DNA of 64,000 nt from Syncephalis fuscata (taxonomy: Eukaryota > Zoopagomycota > Zoopagomycetes > Zoopagales > Piptocephalidaceae): positions 62,001 through 126,000 of the forward strand of contig JAHLTZ010000021.1 in the NCBI GenBank assembly GCA_025786725.1, in the 5' to 3' direction. Every line of letters starts with the position of its first letter. Position 1 is the first letter of the stretch. The notes under the pieces were generated by a model that saw nothing but the letters and a program-made list of their open reading frames with translations, did no database searches and was not told the origin of the DNA. This document shows positions 1 to 10,341 of this stretch, piece by piece. The position numbers were made by a program, and so were the translations under genes.

Positions 1-969
1 GTGAACCGGTTCGGTTGTACTTACATATTGATGCTGATTATTTGACGCAAAGCGAGCTACCGTTGGGCCTTCAAGCACGGCAGCGTTATCTGAATAGGCA
101 GATAATACGCCTGATGGATGTAAATTATACGTATTACGAATCATTTGGAACAATGAATAATCCATTGGTTGGTTGTCGATCGTCCATTCAGCACCAAATA
201 TCTTATGACGACAATGTTCTGAATTGACTTGAGCAAACATCATAAGTTCAACATCGGTAGGATTGCGATTAAGTGACTCTGGTTTACTACTAACAAATGC
301 TTCAACCAAATAGTCAATTTCGTCATCAGCCAACGCTAGGCCCCAGTTTTGATTAGCAGTAACTAAGGCTGATTTAGCAGCCACCAAATGCTGTTCATGG
401 CCAAGCATTTCGACGTGCTTGAGCGGACCAGGTTGGCCTTGCAAAAAGATAATGTTCTCTGTAGGCAATACATCGGTTACCGACTCGGTCATACGATCAT
501 GAAGATGGCCACAGATCGCCATATGGGTTGTTTTATCGATGGGATTTGCTTCGATCAAGTAAACGATACCACGTTCAATACGACGAACACAGCTGGAAAG
601 TTTACACAATGAAGCAATTTCAGATGCTTTTGATGACCAAGGAGAGATGGTACCAGGTCGTGGACAGACTGTAATCACTTGGTATCCATTAAGTTGACCA
701 TCACGATCGAGTGGTTTGCCGGCGATAAACGATTCAAGACAGGTACGCGCCGGGTCGACAGTCGTGTTGTCCCAGGCTGGTCCATAGGAAAGCAGTTCTT
801 TTAGAATACCTAGCTGCTCCTCGTTTAGTGCATCAACGCTCAAGTCAACGAAATGCACGTAGTAGGCCGCGGCAACATTTTTAACTGTAGGAATCGCATC
901 GCGTAACTTGTGGGCCAACAAGTTGCGACGAAACTCGGAAAGAGCAGGACTACCAGGAAGAACAAGCAT
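1..969 (-). CDS. Phosphoribosylformylglycinamidine synthase, N-terminal part (cut by window edge)
   Basis: FGAM synthase converts FGAR plus glutamine and ATP to FGAM, the fourth step of de novo purine synthesis, in the cytosol. The reading frame opens at 969 ([13 protein letters not shown]) and stays open to base 1 without an intron: 323 codons of a protein normally about 1,300-1,350 residues. The visible part is the PurS-like N-terminal and linker region plus the start of the synthetase domain. The family hallmark [18 protein letters not shown] sits near residues 240-260, followed by [24 protein letters not shown] at about 19-24 could be read as a splice donor, but the residues across it (TEPVH) match the family just before the KVETHNHPT motif, so I read through. 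The glutaminase domain lies outside the window. Identification is firm; equivalent to yeast ADE6. Confidence 0.95.
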   Translation of the reverse strand, partial: MLVLPGSPALSEFRRNLLAHKLRDAIPTVKNVAAAYYVHFVDLSVDALNEEQLGILKELLSYGPAWDNTTVDPARTCLESFIAGKPLDRDGQLNGYQVITVCPRPGTISPWSSKASEIASLCKLSSCVRRIERGIVYLIEANPIDKTTHMAICGHLHDRMTESVTDVLPTENIIFLQGQPGPLKHVEMLGHEQHLVAAKSALVTANQNWGLALADDEIDYLVEAFVSSKPESLNRNPTDVELMMFAQVNSEHCRHKIFGAEWTIDNQPMDYSLFQMIRNTYNLHPSGVLSAYSDNAAVLEGPTVARFASNNQHQYVSTTEPVH

Positions 970-1607
970 GTTTTTATAATTACACGCACGTATACACACT
1001 TGGCCGCTATACAGGTAGGATAGTGTGGTAGAGCTACGTTTAGGTGGCAGTCTCGTTACAAATGCAGTAAAGTGGAACTAGAAACACATCCACTTGAACA
1101 AGTAGAAAAAAAATTCTGGTTATCTGATAGTAGATCCGATCGAGTTGATCTGAATTGATTTAGTTTATAAAGCATTGGCTTGCCTGATTGAAACTCAAAC
1201 AGCGGTTTATCATTTGGTTTTCGCTTTACTTATTCTCGCCAATATATACATCGTGAACTGTAAGGCTCTCTACTACTAATATATGTATTGTTTTTGTAGC
1301 TTATGTAGCCAGTTTGGCTATTGTAAACGTTGTGCCATTTTAATTTGCTGTGATATTAAAATAGCAATCAATTAATCCATTGTTCTTTATCCAAGTTTTT
1401 AACTTTTAGTAGCTGCAGCCCCACCAAACTCCGCAAGTCTTATAAACATCGCGAAACTTTGAAATTATAATATTAAACTGTAGTGTAATAATTGGAGTAA
1501 AAATCTAATTATACATTAAATTATCAGTTTTTTAAAGATAATACAAAATAGCTAAATGGCATATTTTTTAGTTATTAAACTATTATTTACTATATTAACA
1601 TAGAGAT
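970..1607. other. AT-rich intergenic region
   Basis: This is the upstream region of the FGAM synthase gene and the 3' flank of the GPI-protein gene, both transcribed leftwards. It becomes very AT-rich towards 1607. I see no further ORF or RNA gene. Confidence 0.6.
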
Positions 1608-2204
1608 TTATTCAAATACCAACGAAATGACTAACAAACTAATAATCGAATAAGCCAACAACGTATTGGATAAGCCAATTGCCGCTGCATTTGATGTTTT
1701 TTGATTTATTTTAAAAGCACTATCATTACCAAATCTATACTTGACATCGACAAAGGCCGACTCTGTAGTATTGGTATTATCCAGTACAAGACAATATTCT
1801 GTATTGGGTGACATAAGAGCGACAGGTGCCTTGACACCAATATTGCACGATGTATGACGAGTCGTGTTGGAAGTATCGTTTGAAACAGGACACGAGTTAT
1901 TAGCATCGTAAGTTGTGTTAAATGGTATTGATGGCGACGAAGGCGAGCTACTACGCTTAACCTTATCTTTATCGCGAACATAAGCCGACTTTTCAGTTAA
2001 CAAAATACTGCGTAACGAGCCTTTGTCAACCACTACAAAATAAGTTGCATAGGATACGGTTCCGTTACTGCATACGGCAGCCACTTGCCAGGGCAAAATC
2101 TCTAAAAGTTCTTGTTCGGCCCATACCGTAGTCATTAATAGCAGACTGATGACGGTCACCGACAATAAAGGAAATAGCTGCATAGTGCTATTTATATTAA
2201 ACAA
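1608..2204 (-). CDS. Small secreted protein with probable GPI anchor
   Basis: A 198-residue single-exon protein that I do not recognise. It starts with a clear signal peptide: the second Met (at 2183) begins MQLFPLLSVTVISLLLMTTVWA, so translation may start there rather than at 2204. The mature part has five Cys residues and is rich in N-linked glycosylation sequons (NGT, NTT, NNS, NDT, NTT, NDS). It ends in a small-residue stretch (SNAAAIG) followed by a hydrophobic tail with no charged residue until the last position, the pattern of a GPI-attachment signal. This suggests a fungal plasma-membrane or wall mannoprotein. Function is unknown; the topology call is the reliable part. It is transcribed in the same direction as its neighbours, with 638 bp to the FGAM synthase start. 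Confidence 0.75.
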   Translation of the reverse strand: MFNINSTMQLFPLLSVTVISLLLMTTVWAEQELLEILPWQVAAVCSNGTVSYATYFVVVDKGSLRSILLTEKSAYVRDKDKVKRSSSPSSPSIPFNTTYDANNSCPVSNDTSNTTRHTSCNIGVKAPVALMSPNTEYCLVLDNTNTTESAFVDVKYRFGNDSAFKINQKTSNAAAIGLSNTLLAYSIISLLVISLVFE

Positions 2205-2543
2205 TTGATACTAAGTCAAATACACACAAGAATAAAGCGAAAACAATAGCAACAATAAATAAAAGGTAAGATGATGGCTATAATAGAATGAAATGTGCAA
2301 ACAACACTACATAGGCGTGCAAAGGCGGATAGGCTGTAACTATACAGAGATAAACCAGCCAGTTTATTAGAGCATTTTAAGACAATAACATGAGCATTAT
2401 AAAATACATATTCTTTATAAAGAGTTTAGCCGTTTATGGTAAATAATTCATTTATATACATACGTATAAACATTAAATTATCAAACAATGCTTTCGATTT
2501 ATTCAATCTTTAATCGATGGGTCTTTATATCTAATAAATTGTC
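2205..2543. other. Intergenic region between CSN6 and the GPI protein
   Basis: AT-rich, no ORF of note. It must hold the CSN6 3' end and the promoter of the small secreted protein. Confidence 0.5.
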
Positions 2544-3746
2544 TTATATTCGTGTATCTGATCTTCTTTCAACTACTGCATTTCGCTTTACGACAAGCTC
2601 GTGCAAGTTATGAATAGCCTTGGTCAACGTGCTTAGATGCGCCACTAATAGCGCATCTTCGCTTTCCTTGTTATATTCCTTGTTCCAACTATCCCCTAAT
2701 TGAACAATAGGCATTTGTTGGCATAAACCAGCTATTTCGCGTAAAAAGTGCGTATCTTCTTCCAATTCTCCTTTTTGCACTGCTTTAACGTAATCACGTA
2801 GTAAACCAACACGATCACGTAACATCTGTACCGCGCCACGTTGATTTGTTAATTGCGATATTACTAAATACGTCATTAATAGTGCTATTATTTATATCTA
2901 ATAGCTACTTACATGCCGATTCTTGTTCGCCTGGTATAGCATTGCCTTGAGTACCAAGCTTGGCTACATGATCCACTGCTATACGCTCAGCCTCTCCTGT
3001 CTCAAGTGTATATGGCATCATACAGAATTGCGTAATCCATTCTCCATTTGCTTGCATCTCCGTTTCCGTGTCATATATGGTAGCCGGCAATGTACCAGTT
3101 GTCAAATTTACTTTCTTTGGATCTAATCGAAGATAAAGAGGGTTTTCATTGTACTCTTGCATCTGTCATCTTGTTAACTTGATGCCACCATTAGTTGACA
3201 TAATAGCTTACTCGTTGATGGATGTCCAAATCTTGGCTGCTTAACTCGTCGGTTGCCACCAAATACCATCCAAGTACATCAAAGTCAGGAAACACTTGCT
3301 TCACTAATAGCAAATAGTTAAGTTTATAATAGCCATATCTATAACCACTTACTCTGTTCAGCCTTTGTCAAATAGTATTCAGAATCAATGGTTTGTTTTC
3401 CCTCACTATTCTTGATACACAACAGCTCGTATGTAGTGTGAATACTGATTTCACGACCATTCTGCGTGCCATACAATGCACCGATAACTATATACAATAG
3501 TAAACTACTATTTACAGGCTCAACTAGCCATCAACCTACCTAATCGGTCTTTATTGGTATACTGCATTTGTGTCCGTGTATAGTGGTCACTCATATTTAG
3601 CAAAGCAAGCGGATGTCTATCGCTTCAGTCAGTATACAATCATTCATTTTGGCGGTCACTTGCAAGGTCACTTGCAGTCCCGAGCTGCTTAGATTGCTCG
3701 ATAGCAACGATGTGTTGGTATCAACATCCATTCGAGAAGCCTCCAT
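2544..3746 (-). CDS. CSN6: COP9 signalosome subunit 6 (MPN- domain)
   Basis: CSN6 is the non-catalytic MPN partner of CSN5 in the COP9 signalosome, which removes Nedd8 from cullins. Exons read 3746-3664, 3616-3540, 3487-3353, 3303-3212, 3162-2913 and 2863-2544. They total 957 nt, 318 residues, against about 327 in human. The N-terminal MPN fold is seen in VTLHPLALLNMSDHY, then VIGALYGTQNGREI and IDSEYYLTKAEQ. As expected for CSN6 there is no JAMM HxH...D metal motif. The conserved C-terminal block has EAERIAVDHVAKLG followed by a coiled helix region (GAVQMLRDRVGLLRDYVKAV). The first intron (3617-3663) has a GC donor, forced by the frame: only TT|GCAAGT gives the family sequence LHPL. Start 3746 gives a Met with a short acidic leader. 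Confidence 0.93.
3617..3663 (-). other. GC-AG intron in CSN6
   Basis: A 47-nt intron starting GCAAGTGACC and ending GATAG, with a CTGAC-type branch site. No GT donor nearby keeps the frame across the conserved LHPL motif. Confidence 0.75.
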
Positions 3747-3853
3747 GATGAGAATCTGTAGACAATAGGAAAAAGTGGTATGACGTAGCAGGTTCAAAGG
3801 CAAAAAAAAACTGTTTATTTATTGTAATATTGACAAGTTAATAATGATATCAA

Positions 3854-4350
3854 CTACGGGGCAGATACTGGATTAAGGTTATAGGAACCAGTACGGCGAC
3901 CATCACCACCTTCAAGCTTCTCCAATCGTTGTACTTTTCGTGTAGACCTTCTCGTGCTTCCTTTATAGCTTGATCTAATTGTACTTGATCTAAAGCGTTT
4001 ATTATTAGCTAATAGGCTATCTATCTATCTATCTATCTATCTACCTTGTTTATCATATCTGTTGCATTTCGCTTTGGTAAACGTACAAAGAGATCACCTA
4101 GATTCAGCCATACTTTTTTATCTATGTATAATGTATCTATTAGTTGGTTTCATAGACCAATAGTTTCATTAATAGTCACCTTTACTTTCTTGCATACGAT
4201 TTAGAGCAACGCGATTGTCATTACGCCGACGATCATAGTCAACCAACTATTTTATAGTGTTAGCAATAATAGGCATACTATTCCATTCCAAATACTTACC
4301 AAGTGTTTCTCCAATAGCAACTCTTCAGCAAGTTGCTCAATCTTTTGCAT
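3854..4350 (-). CDS. PDRG1: PDRG1-like prefoldin subunit, with one frame break
   Basis: PDRG1 is a beta-prefoldin-like subunit of the R2TP/PAQosome-associated prefoldin-like complex that helps assemble RNA polymerases and PIKK kinases. Exons: 4350-4300, 4246-4180, 4121-4045 and 4008-3854. Exon 1 encodes IEQLAEELLLEKH, exon 2 VDYDRRRNDNR, exon 3 NLGDLFVRLP, and the last exon ends in YNLNPVSAP. Each matches in order the human PDRG1 blocks EELAEEVLADK, VDLDTKRNQNR, CFGNMFIKMP and FNLNPL. A coiled coil surrounds the beta-hairpin part. Within the last exon, at about 3935 in a run of four T (+ strand), the frame slips by one base. One extra A in the coding strand restores HEKVQRLEKLEG. I treat this as a likely assembly deletion. 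Length would be about 117 residues. Start 4350 lies just after a branch-like TACTAAC. Confidence 0.82.
4017..4044 (-). repeat. GATA tandem repeat forming most of an intron
   Basis: Seven copies of a 4-bp unit (CTAT on +, GATA on -) occupy most of the 36-nt intron 4009-4044 of the PDRG1 gene. The donor itself is the first unit variant (GTAGATAG). Confidence 0.8.
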
Positions 4351-4505
4351 ATCTAAACGTTAGTATTACTGGTTATTATACTGTTCATTATAAGTAGTCA
4401 TGCAACTAACGTTCAAGTGTATCCATTGATAAGAATAAAAATAAGAAATGTTACGTTGTTGCAAATATCAAACTTTTCATTATTTATCTTTTTTTACTCG
4501 TTATT
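4351..4505. promoter_or_regulatory. Divergent promoter between PDRG1 and CCDC43
   Basis: Only 155 bp separate the two start codons, so both genes must be controlled from here. It contains a perfect 9-bp inverted repeat, AACGTTAGT at 4356-4364 and ACTAACGTT at 4405-4413. Whether this is an operator is unknown. Confidence 0.6.
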
Positions 4506-5466
4506 ATGGATGCTTTTGTTGCTCAGCAATTGGCACTTATCTCGATTGATGACGAGGTTAGTCATTTATACAAGTAATTTACTAGGAATATCAATAGCTT
4601 TATTTTCATACAGGCAGTGTGTGAGTATGTTGCTCGTCTAGTTGAAGACGGTGATATCGAGGAAGAGGAACGACGAGAAGTAGTAAGCGAATTCCTTAGT
4701 GCAAGCACGGTAAGAGACTATCTACACTCCTTGTATGAATAGAGCTGTATTTTATATTAATATAATACTATATAATATAGGAAGAGCCTGTTGAGGCTGT
4801 TGTTGAGGCCCTGTTTGCTGAATGGCGTCAGCGTATTGCAAAGGTGGATGAACAAGCTGATGCTGCACGCCAACAAGCATTTCTAGAAGCACGCGGTAAC
4901 TATTTAGTAATTAAAGCAATTATATTTATTACTAATAAATTCAATAGAACGTGAAAAGAAAGAGTTAGCTATGGATAAACAGGAAAAGCAGAACACTGAT
5001 AGTAATAACGGTAATACAAAAACCAACCACCACTATCCCACAGGAGAAAACACATGAAGAACGCGTACGTCGTAACCAAACACTTGCTCGTTATGGATAT
5101 GGCGAAGAGTTGATTGAACAAATTGACGATGAAGATGAAGCAACCGCAAAAGCTGCAGCAGTAACAGCCGCCATGCTTCAAAGTGGTAAACGTTCTAAAA
5201 AACAATCCCGTGGAGCCAATGCAGCAGGTAAACAGCAATTGTTAATATATACTAATGGCTGTTATTAATAATACTATAGATATAATGGCCCTAATATAAA
5301 TCGAGCGATTATTGAACAAACCGAACGCGTTCAACGAGAAACACTACGACAGAATCATCAGAAAAAGGTTGAACGTGATCGTGATCAATTAGAAAAGCAG
5401 AAATTAAATAAAGAAACCGATAAAAAGAAGAAACAAACGCAAAAGCAAGAGAAACGTCGTATGTAA
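4506..5466 (+). CDS. CCDC43: CCDC43-family protein
   Basis: A conserved eukaryotic protein of poorly known function with a PWI-like N-terminal helical domain and a charged coiled-coil tail. Exons: 4506-4556, 4614-4709, 4781-4895, 4948-5010, 5060-5227, then a last exon ending at 5466. Exon 2 (YVARLVEDGDIEEEERREV) and exon 3 (VEALFAEWRQRI) resemble the family's YILGILQEEEEEEKLDAL and IVERWSE. Exon 5 has ERVRRNQTLARYGYG, like the human KQRKAALLAQYADV. The tail is Lys/Glu/Gln-rich (KKVERDRDQLEKQKLNKETDKKK). Two joints are uncertain. Intron 5011-5059 could instead be coding with a 1-nt shift. The last exon starts at 5306 if frame rules, or at 5280 if the family motif NxNVEDV (here PNINRAI) rules, which would need another 1-nt shift. 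About 200 residues. Confidence 0.75.
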
Positions 5467-5585
5467 TACGTATTTACGTATAATTTATATAAAATAAAAA
5501 AGTTATTTTATTACTTAATCATGAATAAGAATACAGCAACCGCATCCATAATATTCTATCATTATTTATGCTTTACCCATCATTA

Positions 5586-8500
5586 TTAATAGGGAAAAGC
5601 TGATAGATCAATATTTGCTGGTACATTGTCATCATCTGCCTCTTCTTCTTCCTCCTCTTCTTCTTCGATATCACCTTCTTCACCGTCTTTATGCGTATTT
5701 GCTGATGGTTCGTCATTAGAGGTAGCTATCTCCTTATTTGAGTCTACCACTTTTGGTTCACTTTTATGAGATGACCGTTTAAATAAACGACCCAGTCGTC
5801 GAGACTTGCCTACGCCATAATTACTATAGCTATTCTCCTTATTCTCTTCGTCATCATCATCGGCATCGTTAGCAGCATCACCACCAACAGCAGCAGCATC
5901 ATCAGTATCAGACCAAGAAGGTGCAGTTAATTGTTGTTGGTTATCATTTATATTATGATAAGTATAATCATTTGGTAAATGATTAGGCAATAGTTGTTCG
6001 TTTAATTGATGTTGAATTGCATTGGCCGTTGTGGCTACTGCATCACTTAATGGCTTATGTTCATCGTGCTCATGTGATGACGTAGTAGTATTGGCTATTG
6101 GCCCTGTCTTTTCTTCTTCACGAACTTGTTTCCGACTACGCATACGTACTAGACTGCCAATAACGCTTAATCGAGAACTACTACTGCTACGTTTAGGAGT
6201 AGGATTAGCTGTAGAATTGGCGGTATTAGTCGTGGTTGCTGGTAGCGATACTGGCTTGTCATCCAAATTAGTAACGGGTTCTTCTTTGTTGCCTATAACA
6301 GCAGCCGCACTAGAAGTTGAACCTGGTGGTTTATTCAATACAGCCGGTGCTGATGCTGGTGGTTTGACGGATGGTACCTCGATATCTGGTAATGGTGTCT
6401 TCCAGAAATTATAATCGTTATATTCATCTTCTAATTTGGTGGTGACAGGTGGAAAGATTTGATCTACAATATCGTTCAACGATACATATCTAATAACGAT
6501 AGGTGTTAATGATCAATATACATAATTGATCTAATACATACGATGATCGGAATCCCGGTAATAGTTCTCGCCTTACATCTCCATTATAATCGATAGTAAA
6601 GATACGTGATGTTGGTACATCCACACTACGATACGATAAAGCATCAGTAATACGATTACCGAAACCGGAATAGAATGGATTCTCATCATTAAATAGACGT
6701 TTAATGTCACGTAAACAAGCCATTTTAAATACTTCTGGTTTACGTAAAATGACTTCTCTATTTAATATATAGTATATTAATATATTTATAATATTATTAG
6801 ATAATGATGATTTTACCTGTGGAATGAAGTAAATAGTCGATCTGGTGACATAACTACTGGTCCATCTGGCAATTGATACTGTCCTTGCTCAACACTACGT
6901 AAATAGTCACGAGTAGAATCAGCCTATAAAACAATGATAACAACATTATTAATTTATTCATTCATTATATCTATCTATCTATTGATATATAACTTACTTG
7001 ACCAATGGCTCTTGAAGTAAGATACATAATACGATATCCATTGCGAACAATATCTGTATATAACTTGGCCACACCAGGATGAGTCCAATCCTTACCCACC
7101 ATAGTGAATAGATGACCCAATGCATCGGATCTATTAAGAATAGAATTAATCTACTATTGACCAATTGATATCTATAAACTTACTTGGTAATAGTGCCATC
7201 AATATCCGAGACAATTAGTTTAATATTATGTTTCCAAAAGAATATCTTGGCCGAACATTCAGCATTGCCTGTAGCCACTTTAAATGCAATGGTATTAGAT
7301 CCAGATTTCAAATTGAGTTGGGTCTAGTGATTATTATTATTATTATTATTAGAATGAATATACATATAATAGCTAGCTATTTACCAATTGTTCTGAAGTA
7401 AGACGTAACGTTTTAGCATAAGACATTGGATGTCGTCTCTAATAAATGAATAAATAAAGTAAATATTATTATTATTATTAAATAGTCATATCATTTACCT
7501 GAATACGTCGACTAGGCATAGGATGGGCCATTCTTGTATTATTGTCATCTTGAAATACGGTTGAAGACGATGCTGCTGGCGGTGGCGATGTTGTTCTACT
7601 CCACCAAGTCCTCCAACCACCTGAACCTTCTTGTGGCTGTTTTCTTTGTTGTTGTTGTTGTTCCTGATCCTGTTCATAGAAAGTAGGAGGCAATAATTTA
7701 CTATTGGCAAATGCTGTAATAGTCTCTTCAGGTAATGCCCGTTGAAATACTAATAATGACATAATAACAGGTGCAGCAGTCATCCAACTATAATAACTAC
7801 AATTTATATAATAATATTATATTAGTCAATTAATATATATATATATATATATATAGTGTATTAATGTTACTTACCGTTCATTATAACGCACAACCATACG
7901 ATGATCATAGAGTAGTGTTGGATGTTCGCGGAATGTATCATAATCAATAGCATGATGATTAAATAATCGTTCATTATTTAGCTAAACCAATATGTTAATA
8001 CATATATCAATACATATATATATATATATCATAAATGAATAACTTACTTCATCTTCATTCAGTTCACCAAGTCCACATAATGATAGTTCAAATGTATGTT
8101 GTACGCCATCCACTGTAAATGAATGAGGTGTACGTGTCACCGTTTTAGATGAATATTCAGTAGGTTCATCGGCCCATTCATCATTTCCAGTCTTTTCCGG
8201 TAATTGGCCCCAACTCCAACGCCATTGATCTTCAGATTCAATACCACGATCATGATACTAATAGGTAAATATTAATATTAATATTAACATTGATATTATA
8301 ATTATAGATAACTTGCCTCAATTTCGGTATCGCTTAATGGACTGGTGGATCGTTGAAAGGGTGGCATCCTATTAAATTAATGTCAATATTAATATTATAG
8401 TTTATATGATTAATATTTACATTTTATGGTTCTGTAACTCATGTAATTCTACTTCCGTATCTGAAGTGGGTTCCCGTAATCGATCATCTATTGAATTACA

Positions 8501-9829
8501 TATAAGTTGAATCCTACCTATTCTATCGATTACTTACTTGTATCTCCACCTTTTAGATTAACATTAGGTAAGGGGCGGAAATGTGACTGAGCTGACTTTT
8601 CTGCCGCCACTTCATCAAATACATCTGACTGTTGTGTAATACCTGTACTGTTTGATTGACGTCGTTCTCTTAATTGTCTATCAAATTCACCGCCTTGTTC
8701 TAGTACACGAGGTGATCGATATGGCTCATACATAGTGAATGCATGTCGTGGATTTTGATGTGGCATGGGCCATTCTCGTTTTTTTTCTTCTTTGTTATGA
8801 TAGCCCTTCGTATCTAATATAATCTCGCCATCTATTTAATTATAGAAATTATTGATAATTAGTAACTGTACTATTATAGACAGCTGTTACTTGCCTGTAG
8901 TATGTAGATGCGGATCAGGTGTAGTAGATTTGGCATCTACATCAATAGTTACTAATTACCAAATGTTAATAAATGGATATTTATAATATTTAAATTACTT
9001 ACAATGATCATTTTTGTTGCTATCAAGTGTTAATGGCTCAGTTATGGTTGGATCATTTATCTATTATTTATATCAATATAATTAGTTTCTATTATAATAT
9101 AGTTATTTACCAATGAATCAGATGCGGTATCTTCTATATTTGAAGGCAAATTAATTCTTAATTCTGTTTCTTTTGTGCCGCCCACAAATAATCCACTCGG
9201 TTTCGTGGTAAATGTTGTCATCACTGCGGTATTAAGCGGTGACATTATCGTTTCCAAATCAGATTCTTGAGCACTATGAGCACTGACATAGCCATCTAAT
9301 CATATTATTAATATATATATATATAATATAGGGATGTCTATTTATCTATTACCTTGATCGTCATCATCGTCATATTCGTAACCTTGTTCACCGTGTGGTT
9401 CATCAAATCGATAGCCACCATCAGCCTCTAGATCAAGAAAGTCGGGTTCATCATCCATGGTCATGGGACGAGCAATAGGCGATGTTGTATACTCGGCTGG
9501 TACAGGCATCTATGAATGTCGACATTATTACCATCTCAATGTTAATTATAGATATGACTTACATCAGAAGCAACGACAAAAAATGCTTCTCCTTGATCGC
9601 CCAGCTTCATTTGAAAATCGGTTAGTTCTCCATTGACCCGTACTTCCACCACTTTATCTTGCGGTCGAAGAAGACGCAGCTTGCCGAACCGTACATGGAA
9701 TGGCGTGCATGACAATTCGCCATTAGGCTGTTCTACTACAATAACATCGATAGCACCCGATAACGTGGCCGGATTAAGGTCCTTGTAGAATTCAGTTACT
9801 GAAGATAATGCACGCGTTACGAAGTTCAT
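5586..9829 (-). CDS. PAH1: Lipin / phosphatidate phosphatase
   Basis: Lipin is the Mg-dependent phosphatidate phosphatase that makes diacylglycerol at the ER/nuclear membrane and balances storage lipid against phospholipid. Seventeen exons give 3,306 nt, 1,101 residues: 9829-9563, 9509-9353, 9295-9111, 9060-9003, 8951-8895, 8831-8538, 8487-8421, 8368-8317, 8257-8048, 7981-7875, 7796-7499, 7438-7385, 7323-7184, 7130-6998, 6923-6817, 6757-6542 and 6489-5586. Exon 1 is the N-LIP domain (FYKDLNPATLSGAIDVIVVE). The C-LIP/HAD domain begins at YAKTLRLTSEQL; its catalytic motif SDIDGTITKSDALGH is split across exons 13-14, so both Asp are present. The conserved YLTSRAIGQADSTR, PVVMSPDRLF and REVILRKPEVFK follow. 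The final exon is a long Ser/acidic tail after SLNDIVDQIFPP. Two introns use GC donors. All phases agree with no frame break. Confidence 0.95.
8258..8316 (-). other. GC-AG intron in lipin (intron 8)
   Basis: The donor reads GAG|GCAAGTTATC and the acceptor TATTAG. It joins SPLSDTEIE to YHDRGIESEDQW in frame, matching lipin order; no GT donor is near. Confidence 0.8.
8832..8894 (-). other. GC-AG intron in lipin (intron 5)
   Basis: The donor reads ACAG|GCAAGTAACAG, with TTACTAATT as branch site and acceptor AAATAG. Both flanking exons are short and only this joint keeps frame from exon 4 to exon 6. Confidence 0.72.
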
Positions 9830-10341
9830 GATGCGCTATTAACAACAGTGGCAGTAGAGATAAAGGTTCAGACCAAGTAATAAACAAGGTCGTTACACGA
9901 GAGTTCTACACTCCAGTAATAACAATAATAGGAATACTAATACTGAATGACTATGACTGTCACCAGCACGATAGATAAGCTGACAGACTAACTGACAGGT
10001 AGGTAGACAGATAGGTAGATAGACTGACAGATAGACCGACCAACTAACGAGTTGGTTAAAAGTAGTTAGTAGATATCGTTATTGCCTAGTTATCACAAAT
10101 AAAGAAAGAAAGATAGACCACAAATTGATTTTACGCTTTCTCCTTCACCTATTAATGTAGAAACAACAAGTCAATGACACATATCAACGACGGCTAACCT
10201 GACTGCCGAAGTCACCTTTTGTGTGTGTGATGTTTGAGTGAGTGAGTGAGTAATTAGTTGAATATTAATTGGTGAATATTAATAGAACACGTGAGAGTCG
10301 TCATTAGTGGTCTGGTCAGATGTTGAATTCAATATACATCA
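9830..10341. promoter_or_regulatory. Divergent intergenic region between lipin and EDEM
   Basis: A 512-bp region upstream of both genes. It holds an imperfect GACAGATAG-type short tandem tract at about 9970-10040 and a TGTG/GAGT repeat at about 10218-10250. No specific factor site is claimed. Confidence 0.5.

Noticed and set aside
1-30. GTAAGT near the window start as an intron donor in FGAM synthase
   Set aside because: The residues across it (TEPVH) match the family just before KVETHNHPT, so it is coding.
6022-6414. 130-codon ORF opposite the lipin tail
   Set aside because: Complement of the Ser/Thr-rich tail; the lipin frame is certain.
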